Assembly: GCA_900539715.1 (NCBI GenBank) | Contig: UQDA01000004.1 | Location: 62,001 to 126,000, forward strand | Source: an uncultured Lachnospiraceae bacterium | Lineage (GTDB): Bacteria; Bacillota; Clostridia; Lachnospirales; Lachnospiraceae | Length of the DNA: 64,000 bases | Direction: 5' to 3' | The notes under the pieces: model-generated | Told to the model about the DNA's origin: nothing | The model's database searches: none | What the model saw: only the letters and a program-made list of their open reading frames with translations | Shown here: positions 35,969-45,472 of the stretch, in pieces | Layout: each line of letters opens with the position of its first letter | Numbering within the stretch: position 1 is the first letter of the stretch | Position numbers and translations under genes: made by a program

Positions 35969-36943
35969 ATGAACGAAATAAACTGGCACGGCAAACCATA
36001 CTATTCGCTGGATGCCTGGTGCAAGAACACCTGCGGCCGCAAGCTGTTCAAGGCAGCACTGGATATCGGCTGCACCTGCCCGAACCGGGACGGAATGCTG
36101 GATACACGGGGATGTATTTTCTGCTCTGCCGGAGGGAGCGGCGATTTTGCCGCTTCCCGGCATCACTCTGTAACAGAGCAAATCGAAGAAGCCGGAGCGC
36201 TTTTAGCTGCCAAATGGCAGACCGCTTCCGGCCTTCCCTGCCTTATTGCCTATTTTCAGGCATATACGAATACCTACGGTGATACTTCCCGGCTTCTTTC
36301 ATGCTATGAAGAAGCACTTTTGCACCCCCGCACTGCGGGGATTTCCATCGCCACGCGGCCGGACTGTCTGGATGATGCGATATTGAACGGTATATGTTCC
36401 CTCAGAGACCGTTTCCCGGATAAATTTATCTGGATAGAACTTGGGCTGCAGAGCATCCACGACCGGACTGCAAACCTCATCCGGCGCGGCTATCACTATC
36501 CTGTTTTTGAAGAGGCGATGCAAAAGCTCTCTCTGCGAAGGCTTCCCGTTATCGTCCATCTGATACTCGGACTGCCGGGAGAATCTGCGGAAGACACGCT
36601 CGCATCCGTACGCGCGATGAACGCCTTTTTGCCCTTTGGCATCAAGCTCCAGCTCCTCCATATCTTAAAAGGGACAGACCTTGCGTGCCTCTATGAAAGC
36701 GGCGGCGTATCCGCCCTTGAAAAAGATGAATATCTGAAACTTTTAACCGACTGTATCTCCGCCCTCTCCCCCGATATATGCATTCACCGGGTCACAGGAG
36801 ACGGTCCACGCGATCTTTTGATCGCCCCCCGCTGGAGTCTGAACAAGCGCGATGTGCTCAACAGCCTCCATGCTCTCATGAAACAGAAAAATATCCGACA
36901 GGGGAGTAATTTTTATGAATCAGGAACCACTCACACTTTATAA
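35969..36943 (+). CDS. TIGR01212-type radical SAM protein (YhcC-like)
   Basis: 324 residues. The N-terminal iron-sulfur motif is the unusual spaced form CPNRDGMLDTRGCIFC (Cys37, Cys49, Cys52), typical of the YhcC/TIGR01212 family; GLQSIHDRTANLIRRG and IVHLILGLPGE are conserved core motifs. Its substrate is unknown. It overlaps the next gene by 29 bases. Confidence 0.9.
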   Translation: MNEINWHGKPYYSLDAWCKNTCGRKLFKAALDIGCTCPNRDGMLDTRGCIFCSAGGSGDFAASRHHSVTEQIEEAGALLAAKWQTASGLPCLIAYFQAYTNTYGDTSRLLSCYEEALLHPRTAGISIATRPDCLDDAILNGICSLRDRFPDKFIWIELGLQSIHDRTANLIRRGYHYPVFEEAMQKLSLRRLPVIVHLILGLPGESAEDTLASVRAMNAFLPFGIKLQLLHILKGTDLACLYESGGVSALEKDEYLKLLTDCISALSPDICIHRVTGDGPRDLLIAPRWSLNKRDVLNSLHALMKQKNIRQGSNFYESGTTHTL

Positions 36944-37430
36944 GCTGATCGTGCTCTATCTGCTCAACAAGGTATCCTTTCCGCTCACTATGGCTCAGGT
37001 CAGCGATCTTATCCTTGAAAAGGAATATACCAGCTATCTGACACTGCAGCAGGTCATCAATGAACTGACGCAGGCAGGGCTCATCACTGCAAAAACGCTT
37101 GTTAACCGCACCCATCTGCAGATTACCGATGAAGGGCGCAATACACTTTCTTATTTTGAAAACCGCATCAGCGATGCCATCAAAGAAGATATCGGAGAAT
37201 ATCTGAAAAAGAATGAACTTGAAATGCGAAGCGAATCCTCCATTCAGAGCAACTACTACAAAGCTGTGAACGGAGAATACGAGGCGGAGCTGACCGCCCT
37301 TGATAAAGAAGTCAGCCTCGTCACCATACGGCTGACCGTTCCTACGGAAGAGCTGGCAATCTCCATCTGTGAGAACTGGCAGAAAAACAACAAAGAAATC
37401 TATCAATATTTAACAACGGCGCTGTTTTGA
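36915..37430 (+). CDS. DUF4364 family protein
   Basis: 171 residues. The first 80 residues (LTLYKLIVLYLLNKVSFPLT … SYLTLQQVINELTQAGLI) look like a winged-helix DNA-binding domain; the remainder (VNGEYEAELTALDKEVSLVT) is beta-rich and may bind a ligand. This is a Clostridia family without known function; a regulatory role is inferred. Start follows GGGAG and lies within the end of the radical SAM gene. Confidence 0.85.
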   Translation: MNQEPLTLYKLIVLYLLNKVSFPLTMAQVSDLILEKEYTSYLTLQQVINELTQAGLITAKTLVNRTHLQITDEGRNTLSYFENRISDAIKEDIGEYLKKNELEMRSESSIQSNYYKAVNGEYEAELTALDKEVSLVTIRLTVPTEELAISICENWQKNNKEIYQYLTTALF

Positions 37431-37445
37431 TATACAGCGCCGTTG
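37414..37445. terminator. Hairpin at the end of DUF4364 gene
   Basis: Perfect 11-bp stem CAACGGCGCTG (37414-37424) / CAGCGCCGTTG (37435-37445) that spans the stop codon. No U-tract follows on either strand, so it may protect mRNA ends or be a factor-aided terminator for the convergent pair. Confidence 0.45.
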
Positions 37446-37467
37446 CTCATCATAGTCCATGCCGTTT

Positions 37468-38784
37468 TTATCTTTCCAGCATCTCCCGTATCACATGTCC
37501 ATCCGTCTCTCCCAGATCCACTCCAATGAGCGCCGCAAGCGTCGCCCCCTCATCCCATAATGCCATTTCCGCTTCCACAATACCGGGCCGCACGCAGCAG
37601 CCATTCATTGCAAAAAAAGTCTGATATTCTTCACCTTCCGGCAAAAATCCATGGGTTCCCCATGCCCTGTGACATTCAGCTCCTTCCGGCTTTTTAATCA
37701 GCTGACTGAATTCATCTGAAAAATACCATCCCTCTTTTGCCTCCAGCATCAGGAAACATGTCGGATCTGCGCCAAGTTCTCCGGCTTCTTTACCGGTAAA
37801 TACCCTTGCAATTCCAAAATTTTCTTTTTCTGACAACCGATGAATCACTTCCAAAAGGCGTTTCTTTACTGCTTCAGCCTCATCCTTCGCTCCCTTACGG
37901 GACAGCCTGGGATTCAGATATACATAGCAGCTTCCATCACAGTTCTGGGCAAAGGCTCTCCAGCTTTTGATTCTGTCATTCCTCACTTCAAGGAGCCCCG
38001 CTTTCCGAAAGGCATAATTCAAACAGGCTGCCCTGTTCACATCTTTCTGATAGTGATCCCCCAAAAGTACCACTGTCGTTTCTTCCATATCTCCGGTTTC
38101 TTCCAACGCTTTCAGGATCCGTCCCAGCCTCTTATCATGGCGCCGCAATGCTTCCGCTGCCTTTTCATGATGCACACCATACTGATGACGCATGGTATCC
38201 ACGTCTGTCAGATGCAGAAAAAACAAATCCGGATTATATTTTCTGATCGTATACAGCGCACATTCCGTAATAAAATCATCCAGCTCCGGCTGACTGATCC
38301 CGCTGCGCAGATGACCAAATCTCCGCTGCAGCCCCAGCTGATAACCGATCGGGCCATTCAATGCATTCGCAAGAATCTGATTCTGCCATTTTCTCGTCAC
38401 CATAATCTCCGGCACATAATAATCCATTCCGCTTCTGCCGATGACCGGCCACAAAAGTCCCGCTGTCTTCATTCCTTTTTCCCGGGCTTTGCTGTATAGT
38501 GTCGGAGATTTTATGTATTTTCTCTGATAAATCCAATCAGGATCTTCCCGCTTCGGCTGCAGCCTGATATTATTTACAACACCATGATTTTTAGGCATTC
38601 TTCCAGTCATGATCGATGTGTGCGCCGGATACGTCAGGGACGGATAAACGCTGTCCACGTGCCTGCAGAGCGCCGCATCCTCCAGCACGCTCTGAAAATG
38701 AGGCAGCTTCTGCATATCTGCAAGATCTGCGCTTCCTACCGCATCAAAGGAAATGACCATGACCCTTTTCGGATGTCGCTCCAT
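37468..38784 (-). CDS. Type I phosphodiesterase / nucleotide pyrophosphatase family protein
   Basis: About 438 residues of the alkaline phosphatase superfamily. The first metal site is in MVISFDAVGSADL, the nucleophile Thr/Ser region is SVYPSLTYPAHTSIMTGRMPKNHGV, and later metal ligands are in LHLTDVDTMRHQYG and LLGDHYQ. No signal peptide, so probably cytoplasmic; substrate unknown. ATG 38784 follows GGAGG; the longer frame would overlap rarA. Confidence 0.88.
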   Translation of the reverse strand: MERHPKRVMVISFDAVGSADLADMQKLPHFQSVLEDAALCRHVDSVYPSLTYPAHTSIMTGRMPKNHGVVNNIRLQPKREDPDWIYQRKYIKSPTLYSKAREKGMKTAGLLWPVIGRSGMDYYVPEIMVTRKWQNQILANALNGPIGYQLGLQRRFGHLRSGISQPELDDFITECALYTIRKYNPDLFFLHLTDVDTMRHQYGVHHEKAAEALRRHDKRLGRILKALEETGDMEETTVVLLGDHYQKDVNRAACLNYAFRKAGLLEVRNDRIKSWRAFAQNCDGSCYVYLNPRLSRKGAKDEAEAVKKRLLEVIHRLSEKENFGIARVFTGKEAGELGADPTCFLMLEAKEGWYFSDEFSQLIKKPEGAECHRAWGTHGFLPEGEEYQTFFAMNGCCVRPGIVEAEMALWDEGATLAALIGVDLGETDGHVIREMLER

Positions 38785-38815
38785 CTTCTTTTCCTCCGCT
38801 CTCCAAAAGCCGCTT

Positions 38816-40186
38816 TTATCCACAATCCGGCTTTTCTCTGTCATTCTCCGTTTCCTGTCTATTTTCCCGCGCCTCCCTGCGGATGCGCTCCATGTGTTCT
38901 TTGATTTTTACCTCATATCCATTGCCGCTTGGCCGGTAAAATTCTTTTCCCGACAGTTCATACGGCAGATACTGCTGCTCCACATAATTATTCGGATAAT
39001 CATGGGCATATTTATAGTCCAGTCCGTGTCCCAATTTTGCCGCTCCTTTATAATGCGCATCCTGCAAATGCGCGGGTATGGGAAGATTTCCGGTTGCCTC
39101 CACCGTTTTCATCGCTGCGCTGATGGCGCACACTGCCGCATTGCTCTTAGGCGCGCATGCCACATAAGAGACTGCCTGTGCCAGAATGATCTGTGACTCC
39201 GGCATCCCGATACGCTCCACAGCCTGCGCCGCCGCCACTGCCACCTGCAATGCCTGCGGGTCAGCATTTCCTACGTCCTCCGAAGCGCATATCATAATGC
39301 GGCGTGCGATAAACGTAACGCTCTCTCCCGCATAGAGCATCTTCGCCAGATAATAGACTGCCGCATCAGGGTCTGAGCCGCGCATGCTCTTGATAAATGC
39401 CGAAATCGTATCATAATGGTTATCCCCGGTCTTATCATATTTCACAACCCTCTTCTGAATACATTCCTGAGCCACATCCAGCGTCAGATGTATCTTACCG
39501 TCCTGCGAACGCTGCGTCGTCATCACTCCCAGCTCCACCGCATTCAGGGCATGACGTGCATCACCGCCCGCAATATCCGCCAGAAATTCCAGCGCATCCT
39601 CCTCTATCACCGCATCATATGCTTTCATCCCGCGTTCGTCATATACCGCCCGGCGTATCAGTTCCCTGATATCATCCTTTGACAGCGGCTTTAATTCAAA
39701 AATGACTGAACGGGATATCAACGCCCCATTCACCTCAAAATACGGATTTTCCGTTGTCGCTCCAATCAGAATGATCGTACCATCCTCTACGAACGGAAGC
39801 AGATAATCCTGCTGCCCCTTATTGAACCGGTGTATCTCATCAATGAACAGTATCGTCTTTTTTCCATACATTCCCCGGACATCCTTCGCTTTGGAGACCA
39901 CTTCTTCCATATCCTTTTTGCCGGCAACAGTCGCATTGATCTGCATAAACTCTGCACTCGTCGTATTTGCTATCACCTTTGCCAGCGTGGTCTTACCCGT
40001 TCCGGGCGGTCCATAAAAAATAATAGAGGAAAGCTTGTCCGCCTGAATGGCGCGGTACAGCAGCTTATCTTTTCCGATGATATGCTGCTGTCCTACGACT
40101 TCGTCCAGCGTGCGCGGTCTCAGCCTCGCCGCCAGCGGCGCTTCCTTTTCCTGATTGTTCTGTCTCATATAATCAAAAAGATCCAT
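38816..40186 (-). CDS. rarA: Replication-associated recombination protein A (AAA ATPase)
   Basis: 456 residues; RarA/MgsA acts at stalled replication forks. Walker A FYGPPGTGKTTLAKVIA, Walker B LFIDEIHRFNKGQQD, sensor GATTENPYFEVN, and the C-terminal tetramerisation domain ending HLQDAHYKGAAKLGHGLDYK. A basic, charged C-terminus follows. Starts behind AGGAAG. Confidence 0.95.
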   Translation of the reverse strand: MDLFDYMRQNNQEKEAPLAARLRPRTLDEVVGQQHIIGKDKLLYRAIQADKLSSIIFYGPPGTGKTTLAKVIANTTSAEFMQINATVAGKKDMEEVVSKAKDVRGMYGKKTILFIDEIHRFNKGQQDYLLPFVEDGTIILIGATTENPYFEVNGALISRSVIFELKPLSKDDIRELIRRAVYDERGMKAYDAVIEEDALEFLADIAGGDARHALNAVELGVMTTQRSQDGKIHLTLDVAQECIQKRVVKYDKTGDNHYDTISAFIKSMRGSDPDAAVYYLAKMLYAGESVTFIARRIMICASEDVGNADPQALQVAVAAAQAVERIGMPESQIILAQAVSYVACAPKSNAAVCAISAAMKTVEATGNLPIPAHLQDAHYKGAAKLGHGLDYKYAHDYPNNYVEQQYLPYELSGKEFYRPSGNGYEVKIKEHMERIRREARENRQETENDREKPDCG

Positions 40187-40243
40187 AGCTTCCTCTCATT
40201 TCCTCTTTTAAGACTATGTCCGGCTTTCCATATCTCCCTGCCG

Positions 40244-41551
40244 TCATTCCAGCTTCATATTCGGCCATACCTTTTCGATACGCTCATCGGGATAATTGAT
40301 GTCCATAAACTCTTCCACTACATTTGCAGCGGCTGCGCCATCCTGACGCGCCACATAACGTACCATCGCTCCCGCAGATATCAGCGCGTCGCATCCCATG
40401 AGGACAATGACAGCCCATGTTGCTATCTTTGCGCCGACTGCCGGAAGCTTCTCGATAAATCCGCTCAGCCGGGGATATATGAGTTTGACCCATACGACCG
40501 AAAGGATTCCCCAGAAGATACAGTATAAGAGATTCGTCCTGCCGCCGATATTAAACGGCATATCACTGTAATCCCAGAATGTTGTTCCAAAAAACACCTC
40601 TGTAAACACGCTGCACAAATATTCATAGACACCGCCGAGAACGCTGCCCGCTATAAATACATATCTGTCCTCCCTGCCTGCAAAGCGCTGCAGAACCACG
40701 GTCAGAATGACAGCCCCCAGACCCCAGACAATGCTGAACGCCCCATAAATGACGCTGGAGCGGCTCATCCATACACCACCGGTGATACGGCAGAATACGG
40801 TTTCTATCAGATCTCCCAAAAATGCGCAGATAATAAATACCCATATCAGCTTATCCAGGCAGACTCCCTTTGCAAAAACAGGCTTCTCTCCCTGTCCGTC
40901 CTCTATCTTTTCCATATCCGGATACGCTCGGTCAAGGCGATTCCAGATAATACGGCATATCCTGTTTCCGAGCTTTTTCTGGGCGTCCTGCTGCTCCTTT
41001 TTCCGCAGCATCTCCGTTTCTTCCAGCTCTTCATATGTCCTGCTTTTGTGAACGGCATACAGGATAGAAATAAAATCTGCCGTCAAGACCGCCGCAAGCA
41101 CAGTACACACAATCTGGAGCACCAGCGTCGGGATCATACTCACCAGGCTGAATACGACCGGATGCACGAGAAGCACCGCCGCCATAACAATTCCCGCCTT
41201 TGCCAGGGCAATGAAAAATCCTTTTCTTTCGCCCGAAAACAGTGTCTGGTTCTCATATTTCCACAACTGTCTGTGCCAGATGTGCTTTGCCAGACCGCCG
41301 GACAGATATTCCACGACTGAAACGACCATCAGACACGCCAAAAACTGCAGAATATAATGTGTTCCCAGCGTCGGCAGCAAAATAATAAGAATATCCATCA
41401 TCACACCGTATTCCGGGCAGATCGGCAGGTTAAAAAAGCCTCTGTTGCTGAAACGGCGCTCTTTTACCGACACATATGCCGCCTCCAGCCCCCAACCGAT
41501 AAAACCGTATAAAAAAAGATAAGATACGAGTTCCGTGTAAGTATATTGCAT
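40244..41551 (-). CDS. Multi-pass membrane protein with two PF06541-type (putative ABC transporter permease) units
   Basis: About 435 residues. Each half begins with a similar pattern: FLYGFIGWGLEAAYVSV … NRGFFNLPICPEYGVMM, and FIICAFLGDLIETVFCRITGGVWMSRSS, separated by a charged linker (RKKEQQDAQKKLGNR). PF06541 proteins are annotated as putative ABC permeases without proof. ATG 41551 follows GGAGG; the frame extends upstream to 41623 without support. Confidence 0.8.
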   Translation of the reverse strand: MQYTYTELVSYLFLYGFIGWGLEAAYVSVKERRFSNRGFFNLPICPEYGVMMDILIILLPTLGTHYILQFLACLMVVSVVEYLSGGLAKHIWHRQLWKYENQTLFSGERKGFFIALAKAGIVMAAVLLVHPVVFSLVSMIPTLVLQIVCTVLAAVLTADFISILYAVHKSRTYEELEETEMLRKKEQQDAQKKLGNRICRIIWNRLDRAYPDMEKIEDGQGEKPVFAKGVCLDKLIWVFIICAFLGDLIETVFCRITGGVWMSRSSVIYGAFSIVWGLGAVILTVVLQRFAGREDRYVFIAGSVLGGVYEYLCSVFTEVFFGTTFWDYSDMPFNIGGRTNLLYCIFWGILSVVWVKLIYPRLSGFIEKLPAVGAKIATWAVIVLMGCDALISAGAMVRYVARQDGAAAANVVEEFMDINYPDERIEKVWPNMKLE

Positions 41552-41564
41552 GGGATTCCTCCGT

Positions 41565-41579
41565 TGTAAATCTTTTACA
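41565..41579. promoter_or_regulatory. Perfect palindrome over the transcription start of the PF06541 gene
   Basis: TGTAAA-TCT-TTTACA, located four bases from the -10 hexamer and 14 bases before the start codon: a good operator position. Confidence 0.45.
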
Positions 41580-41582
41580 TCC

Positions 41583-41610
41583 AGTATAACGGATTTTTGA
41601 GGTTTTGCAA
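41583..41610 (-). promoter_or_regulatory. Promoter of the PF06541 gene
   Basis: TTGCAA (41605-41610), 16-base spacer, TATACT (41583-41588) on the minus strand. Confidence 0.6.
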
Positions 41611-41619
41611 CCTTAGAAC

Positions 41620-42399
41620 TCAATCAAACAATATTTCCTCCACCGTCACAAACTCATAACCCTCCTTCATCAACGCATCCACCACCATAAACGCCGCCTG
41701 CACTGATGAGTCATATTCGTCATGCATCAAAATCACCGCGTTTTCTTTCGCCTTTGCAAGCACCCTGCGCGCCACATTGTCCGCATCCTTTGTGCACCAG
41801 TCCAACGGGTCGATGCTCCAGAGTACCGGAAACATATTGAGCTCCCCCTCAAATTTTTTATCCCAGCTGCCATAAGGCGGACGCACAAAAACGACTTCTT
41901 CTCCTGTAATGCCGCTGATGATGCCGTTCGTCCTTATCAGCTCCTCCTTAAACTGCTCCCGATTCTGCTTTGTCAGCTGAATATGGCTATAGGTATGATT
42001 CCCGATCAGATGTCCCTCTCTGTGCATCCGCTCCACCAGCTCAGGATATCGCTCCGCATTTTCCCCCGTAATAAAAAAACTTGCCTCTATGTCCCGCTCC
42101 TTTAAGCCATCTAAAAGCTTTGGCGTATATACCGGATGCGGGCCGTCGTCGAAGGTGAGCGCTATCTTCTTAATCTCTCCGGGCGTTTCAGCGCTTCGGT
42201 CATCCGCGCCCGCAGCGCTTTCCCCCGATTTCCCGTTTATGAAAGCCGATGCCGGATGCTCCTTTTTTGTCATCGTTTTTTCCGATAGGACATCTGTCTG
42301 CCCCTTTCTCCCGTCTATATTTCCTGCCATGCAAAAAAGCAGCAGCCCGAACAGAAATAATACCGCTCCGACTGCTGCCGTTTTCTTTTTCATACTCAT
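41620..42399 (-). CDS. Polysaccharide deacetylase (CE4, PdaA/PgdA-like)
   Basis: 259 residues with an N-terminal signal anchor (TAAVGAVLFLFGLLLFCMAGN), so it acts outside the membrane on peptidoglycan or chitin-like polymers. NodB motifs: LTFDDGPHPVYTPKL (catalytic Asp and metal Asp), IGNHTYSHIQL (two metal His), VRPPYGSWDK, LWSIDPLDW and ILMHDEYDSS. Start follows AGGAG. Confidence 0.92.
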   Translation of the reverse strand: MSMKKKTAAVGAVLFLFGLLLFCMAGNIDGRKGQTDVLSEKTMTKKEHPASAFINGKSGESAAGADDRSAETPGEIKKIALTFDDGPHPVYTPKLLDGLKERDIEASFFITGENAERYPELVERMHREGHLIGNHTYSHIQLTKQNREQFKEELIRTNGIISGITGEEVVFVRPPYGSWDKKFEGELNMFPVLWSIDPLDWCTKDADNVARRVLAKAKENAVILMHDEYDSSVQAAFMVVDALMKEGYEFVTVEEILFD

Positions 42400-42464
42400 C
42401 CCTGCTCCTGACCGTCCGTTAAAACAGCATATGCGGGAAAAGATGATTTTATATCCTTATCGCC

Positions 42465-43841
42465 TCAACAATATACCCTGATATCCTTTAACCAGACTTC
42501 GTCCCGTGCAGCCGTCACCTGAATGCGGATACGCAGGATTTTATCTTCCATATCGTTAATAAGAGGATTCTGATCTGCAAAAGGATTCTGCAGCTGGCAT
42601 ATTTTCCGGTTTCCTACAGTTGTTCCCTGATAGAGCGGATACTGACTGCCGCTGCCGGACTCCGCCGTGATGCGAAAACTTTCGATCCGCTGTCCCTTCG
42701 CAATATCCTCACGAATCTCCACATACCTGATTTCGGAAACCGGATGTTCCAGCGTTACCGTATAAACAGGCTGGGTCGCAAAACCGCCTTTCTCTTTTTC
42801 CACTCCTGCCGGAACCAGGTTGCCGAATTCTTTTTGCAAAAGCTCTCCAAACTCCTTCAGGCGCTTCACGTCCCGCTCGTCCATCACTCCTTCCCTGTTC
42901 GGAGGAAGATTTAAATGCATGCAGGCATTTGCCCCGACGCTTCTTAAATACGTATCAAACAATCTCTCCAGGGAATGGGGCTCTTCCTTTTCATGCCAGA
43001 ACCAGCCCGGACGTATTGACATATTTATCTCGGTCGGCGTAAAGGTCAGCCCTTTTGAATACATGATGTTTGCTATCGTACCAAGCTCCTGCTCCGTATT
43101 GTAAAGCCAGCTTAAGTCGCCCTCCTGCGCCATCGGTCCGGGACCTGTCTGCACCTGACTGTGATAACACAACTCTGATGGAATGACCGACCACTCCGCA
43201 TGACGGGAATGTCCCGCTTCATTACCGCACCAGCGCACATCCGGTCCGTAATCATTAAAAATAACGGCGTTCGGCTGATATTTGCGTATCAGCTCGATAT
43301 ATCTTGGAAAATCATATTCCTGTTTTTTACCGTTGGGCCCTTCTCCGCAGGCATTATCAAACCATACATAAAAAATATCGCCATATTCCGTCAACAGCTC
43401 CGTCAGCTGATTACAGAAATAATCATTGTACTCCGGCGTCCCATAGCAGGATGCGTTTCTATCCCATGGAGACAGATAAAACCCAAATTTGATGCCGCCT
43501 CTTCTGCAGGCTTCCGCTGCCTCCCGCACCACGTCTCTTTTACACGGGCTGTTTTTCACCGAATGCTCCGTGTATTTAGACGGCCACAGACAGAAGCCGT
43601 CATGGTGCTTGGCAGTAAGTACCATGCCCTTCATTCCGGCAGATTTTATGGCTTCCACCCACTGATCGCAGTCCAATTTTTCCGGATTAAAAACCGCCTC
43701 GTCCTCGGTTCCGTCCCCCCATTCCCTATCCATAAATGTGTTCACACCAAAGTGGATAAACGCATAGCTTTCCAGCTCAAACCAGTCGAGCTGACGCTTT
43801 GACGGGCGGACGTTTGCCGCCTCTTTTAAAAATGTAACCAT
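42465..43841 (-). CDS. Alpha-L-fucosidase, GH29
   Basis: 458 residues, no signal peptide: an intracellular exo-fucosidase releasing L-fucose. The GH29 N-terminal barrel motifs FIHFGVNTFMDREWGDG, VLTAKHHDGFCLWPSKY and the nucleophile Asp162 in FYVWFDNACGEGP are clear. The last 110 residues look like a beta-rich accessory domain. It has its own promoter and a terminator-like hairpin in its leader, separate from the sulfatase genes upstream. Confidence 0.93.
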   Translation of the reverse strand: MVTFLKEAANVRPSKRQLDWFELESYAFIHFGVNTFMDREWGDGTEDEAVFNPEKLDCDQWVEAIKSAGMKGMVLTAKHHDGFCLWPSKYTEHSVKNSPCKRDVVREAAEACRRGGIKFGFYLSPWDRNASCYGTPEYNDYFCNQLTELLTEYGDIFYVWFDNACGEGPNGKKQEYDFPRYIELIRKYQPNAVIFNDYGPDVRWCGNEAGHSRHAEWSVIPSELCYHSQVQTGPGPMAQEGDLSWLYNTEQELGTIANIMYSKGLTFTPTEINMSIRPGWFWHEKEEPHSLERLFDTYLRSVGANACMHLNLPPNREGVMDERDVKRLKEFGELLQKEFGNLVPAGVEKEKGGFATQPVYTVTLEHPVSEIRYVEIREDIAKGQRIESFRITAESGSGSQYPLYQGTTVGNRKICQLQNPFADQNPLINDMEDKILRIRIQVTAARDEVWLKDIRVYC

Positions 43842-43859
43842 TTCTCCTCCTTTTTGCCG

Positions 43860-43905
43860 AAAAAACCGGAAAGAACTGCCGTATACGCGACAGCCCTTCC
43901 CGGTT
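43860..43905 (-). terminator. Intrinsic terminator in the leader of the GH29 gene
   Basis: Stem 43864-43878 / 43891-43905, 15 bp with three G-U pairs, 12-base loop, followed on the minus strand by TTTTTT. It lies downstream of the GH29 promoter and about 20 bases before the start codon, so it can act as an attenuator as well as a terminator for readthrough from the sulfatase operon. Confidence 0.65.
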
Positions 43906-43945
43906 CTGTCCGGATGCCATAACGGCTCCGCTATTTTTCTATTTT

Positions 43946-43974
43946 ATTATCCTGCAGACCGCCTTGTCTGTCAA
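43946..43974 (-). promoter_or_regulatory. Promoter of the GH29 gene
   Basis: Consensus TTGACA (43969-43974), 17-base spacer, GATAAT (43946-43951) on the minus strand, about 105 bases upstream of the ATG. The remaining gap 43975-44070 holds no gene. Confidence 0.65.
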
Positions 43975-44070
43975 TCTTATTCTCCCTTTCCCCCCTTTTT
44001 TAACTCCAGATAACGGTGACGGCCGGCCTTGTCAGACTGTACCGGCTCTTCTGCACTTTCTAATATCTTT

Positions 44071-45450
44071 TCACCTCCGCGTTTTCAGGAACTCCCTTAC
44101 CTCTTCCGCAAACGGATCGCTGCATTCCTCCAGCAATCCTGCCAGCTTTTCCGTAAATTTCTTCACAAGCTCCGGTTCCTTTTCTGCGATATTTTCCATC
44201 TGATACGGATCTTTTTCATCATCGATCAGCACAGCTTCCAACGGCAGCGTTTTATTGTCCTGCTCATGATGGATGACGAAGGTGTAACGGTCATCCTTAA
44301 AGCCTCTGCTGATCGTTGTATGATGATAAAGCGCGTGTCCGATCTCCCCGTCCCGGTTTTCCAGAATTGCATGTCCTGCATTCTGTCCGCGCAGACCGGC
44401 CGGAATTTTATCCTCCAGCCCCAGCATCGTCAGAATCGTCGGCATCAGATCCACCGTGGAAATCAACATATCCGTTGTTCTTGGCTGTATCTTTTCAGGA
44501 TACCGGATCAAAAGAGGAATCTGGAAGGATTCGGCATAATAGCTGTTTTTTTCCATCCGTCCATGGCTTCCCATCATCTCGCCGTGATCCGACGTATAAA
44601 TGATGATCGTATTATCCCGGATACCCTTTTCATCGATAGCGTCGAGCACCCTGCCCAGCTGCTTATCCAGACCGGAAACTGCCGCAAAATACTGCTTCAC
44701 GCTTTTCCGCGCCCGTTCTCCCTGTTCCCCTTCCGGAACATTCGGGCGGTTTAACAGCTCCTCTACCGGTCTGTCCCGGTAAATATCCAGATATTTATCC
44801 GGTACCATTTCAAAAGGCATATGGGGCGGATTATGCGCTATAAACAAGGCAAAAGGCCTTTCTGTATCCGCATTTTTAATATAATCCACCGCCACATCCG
44901 TCTCATGTTCCGGCGCCCACTGTTTCACATGGAGACAATCCTTTGCTTCTGCATCTGTCTCCCAGTAATGAGGTTCCAGATGATTATCACAGCATCCATA
45001 GGAGTGCCAGAAGGTAAATCCATGTCTTCGTTCCTTCGGAGTATAGGCATCCCATATATTTCCGTCCCAGCGTCTTGGAGGCAGGTACGGATAATCCTCT
45101 TCCTGCGGGCATTCCAGATGCCATTTTCCGATATAGCCGCACGCATATCCGTTTTCATGCAGAACATCCGGGAGGCAGACTTCATCCGCCCTTAAGTAGC
45201 AGTCCGGATTTCCGGAATTACAGTTTGTGATCACCCCGTTTTCATAGGGATATTTTCCTGTAAACAGGATTCCTCTGTAAGGACTGCACACCGGGCTATT
45301 ACTGTATGCCCGGTTAAAAGCCAGACTTTCCCCTGCCAGTCTGTCCAGATTCGGTGTGATAACGGGATCTTCCCCGCGAAATCCCATTGCCTGTGCCCGA
45401 AATTCATCCGGCACAATAAATACCAGATTCGGTCTTTTTTGTGTATTCAT
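44071..45450 (-). CDS. Sulfatase, S1 family (A)
   Basis: 459 residues, hydrolyses a sulfate ester on a glycan. The formylglycine precursor Cys55 is in NSPVCSPYRGILFTGKYP (C-x-P-x-R), so maturation needs an anaerobic sulfatase-maturating enzyme. Metal site: VFIVPDEFRAQ at the N-terminus and YTSDHGEMMGSHG. No signal peptide. Last of the sulfatase series, 22 bases after sulfatase B. Confidence 0.92.
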   Translation of the reverse strand: MNTQKRPNLVFIVPDEFRAQAMGFRGEDPVITPNLDRLAGESLAFNRAYSNSPVCSPYRGILFTGKYPYENGVITNCNSGNPDCYLRADEVCLPDVLHENGYACGYIGKWHLECPQEEDYPYLPPRRWDGNIWDAYTPKERRHGFTFWHSYGCCDNHLEPHYWETDAEAKDCLHVKQWAPEHETDVAVDYIKNADTERPFALFIAHNPPHMPFEMVPDKYLDIYRDRPVEELLNRPNVPEGEQGERARKSVKQYFAAVSGLDKQLGRVLDAIDEKGIRDNTIIIYTSDHGEMMGSHGRMEKNSYYAESFQIPLLIRYPEKIQPRTTDMLISTVDLMPTILTMLGLEDKIPAGLRGQNAGHAILENRDGEIGHALYHHTTISRGFKDDRYTFVIHHEQDNKTLPLEAVLIDDEKDPYQMENIAEKEPELVKKFTEKLAGLLEECSDPFAEEVREFLKTRR

Positions 45451-45472
45451 TCCATATCCTCCCTTTAAAGCC

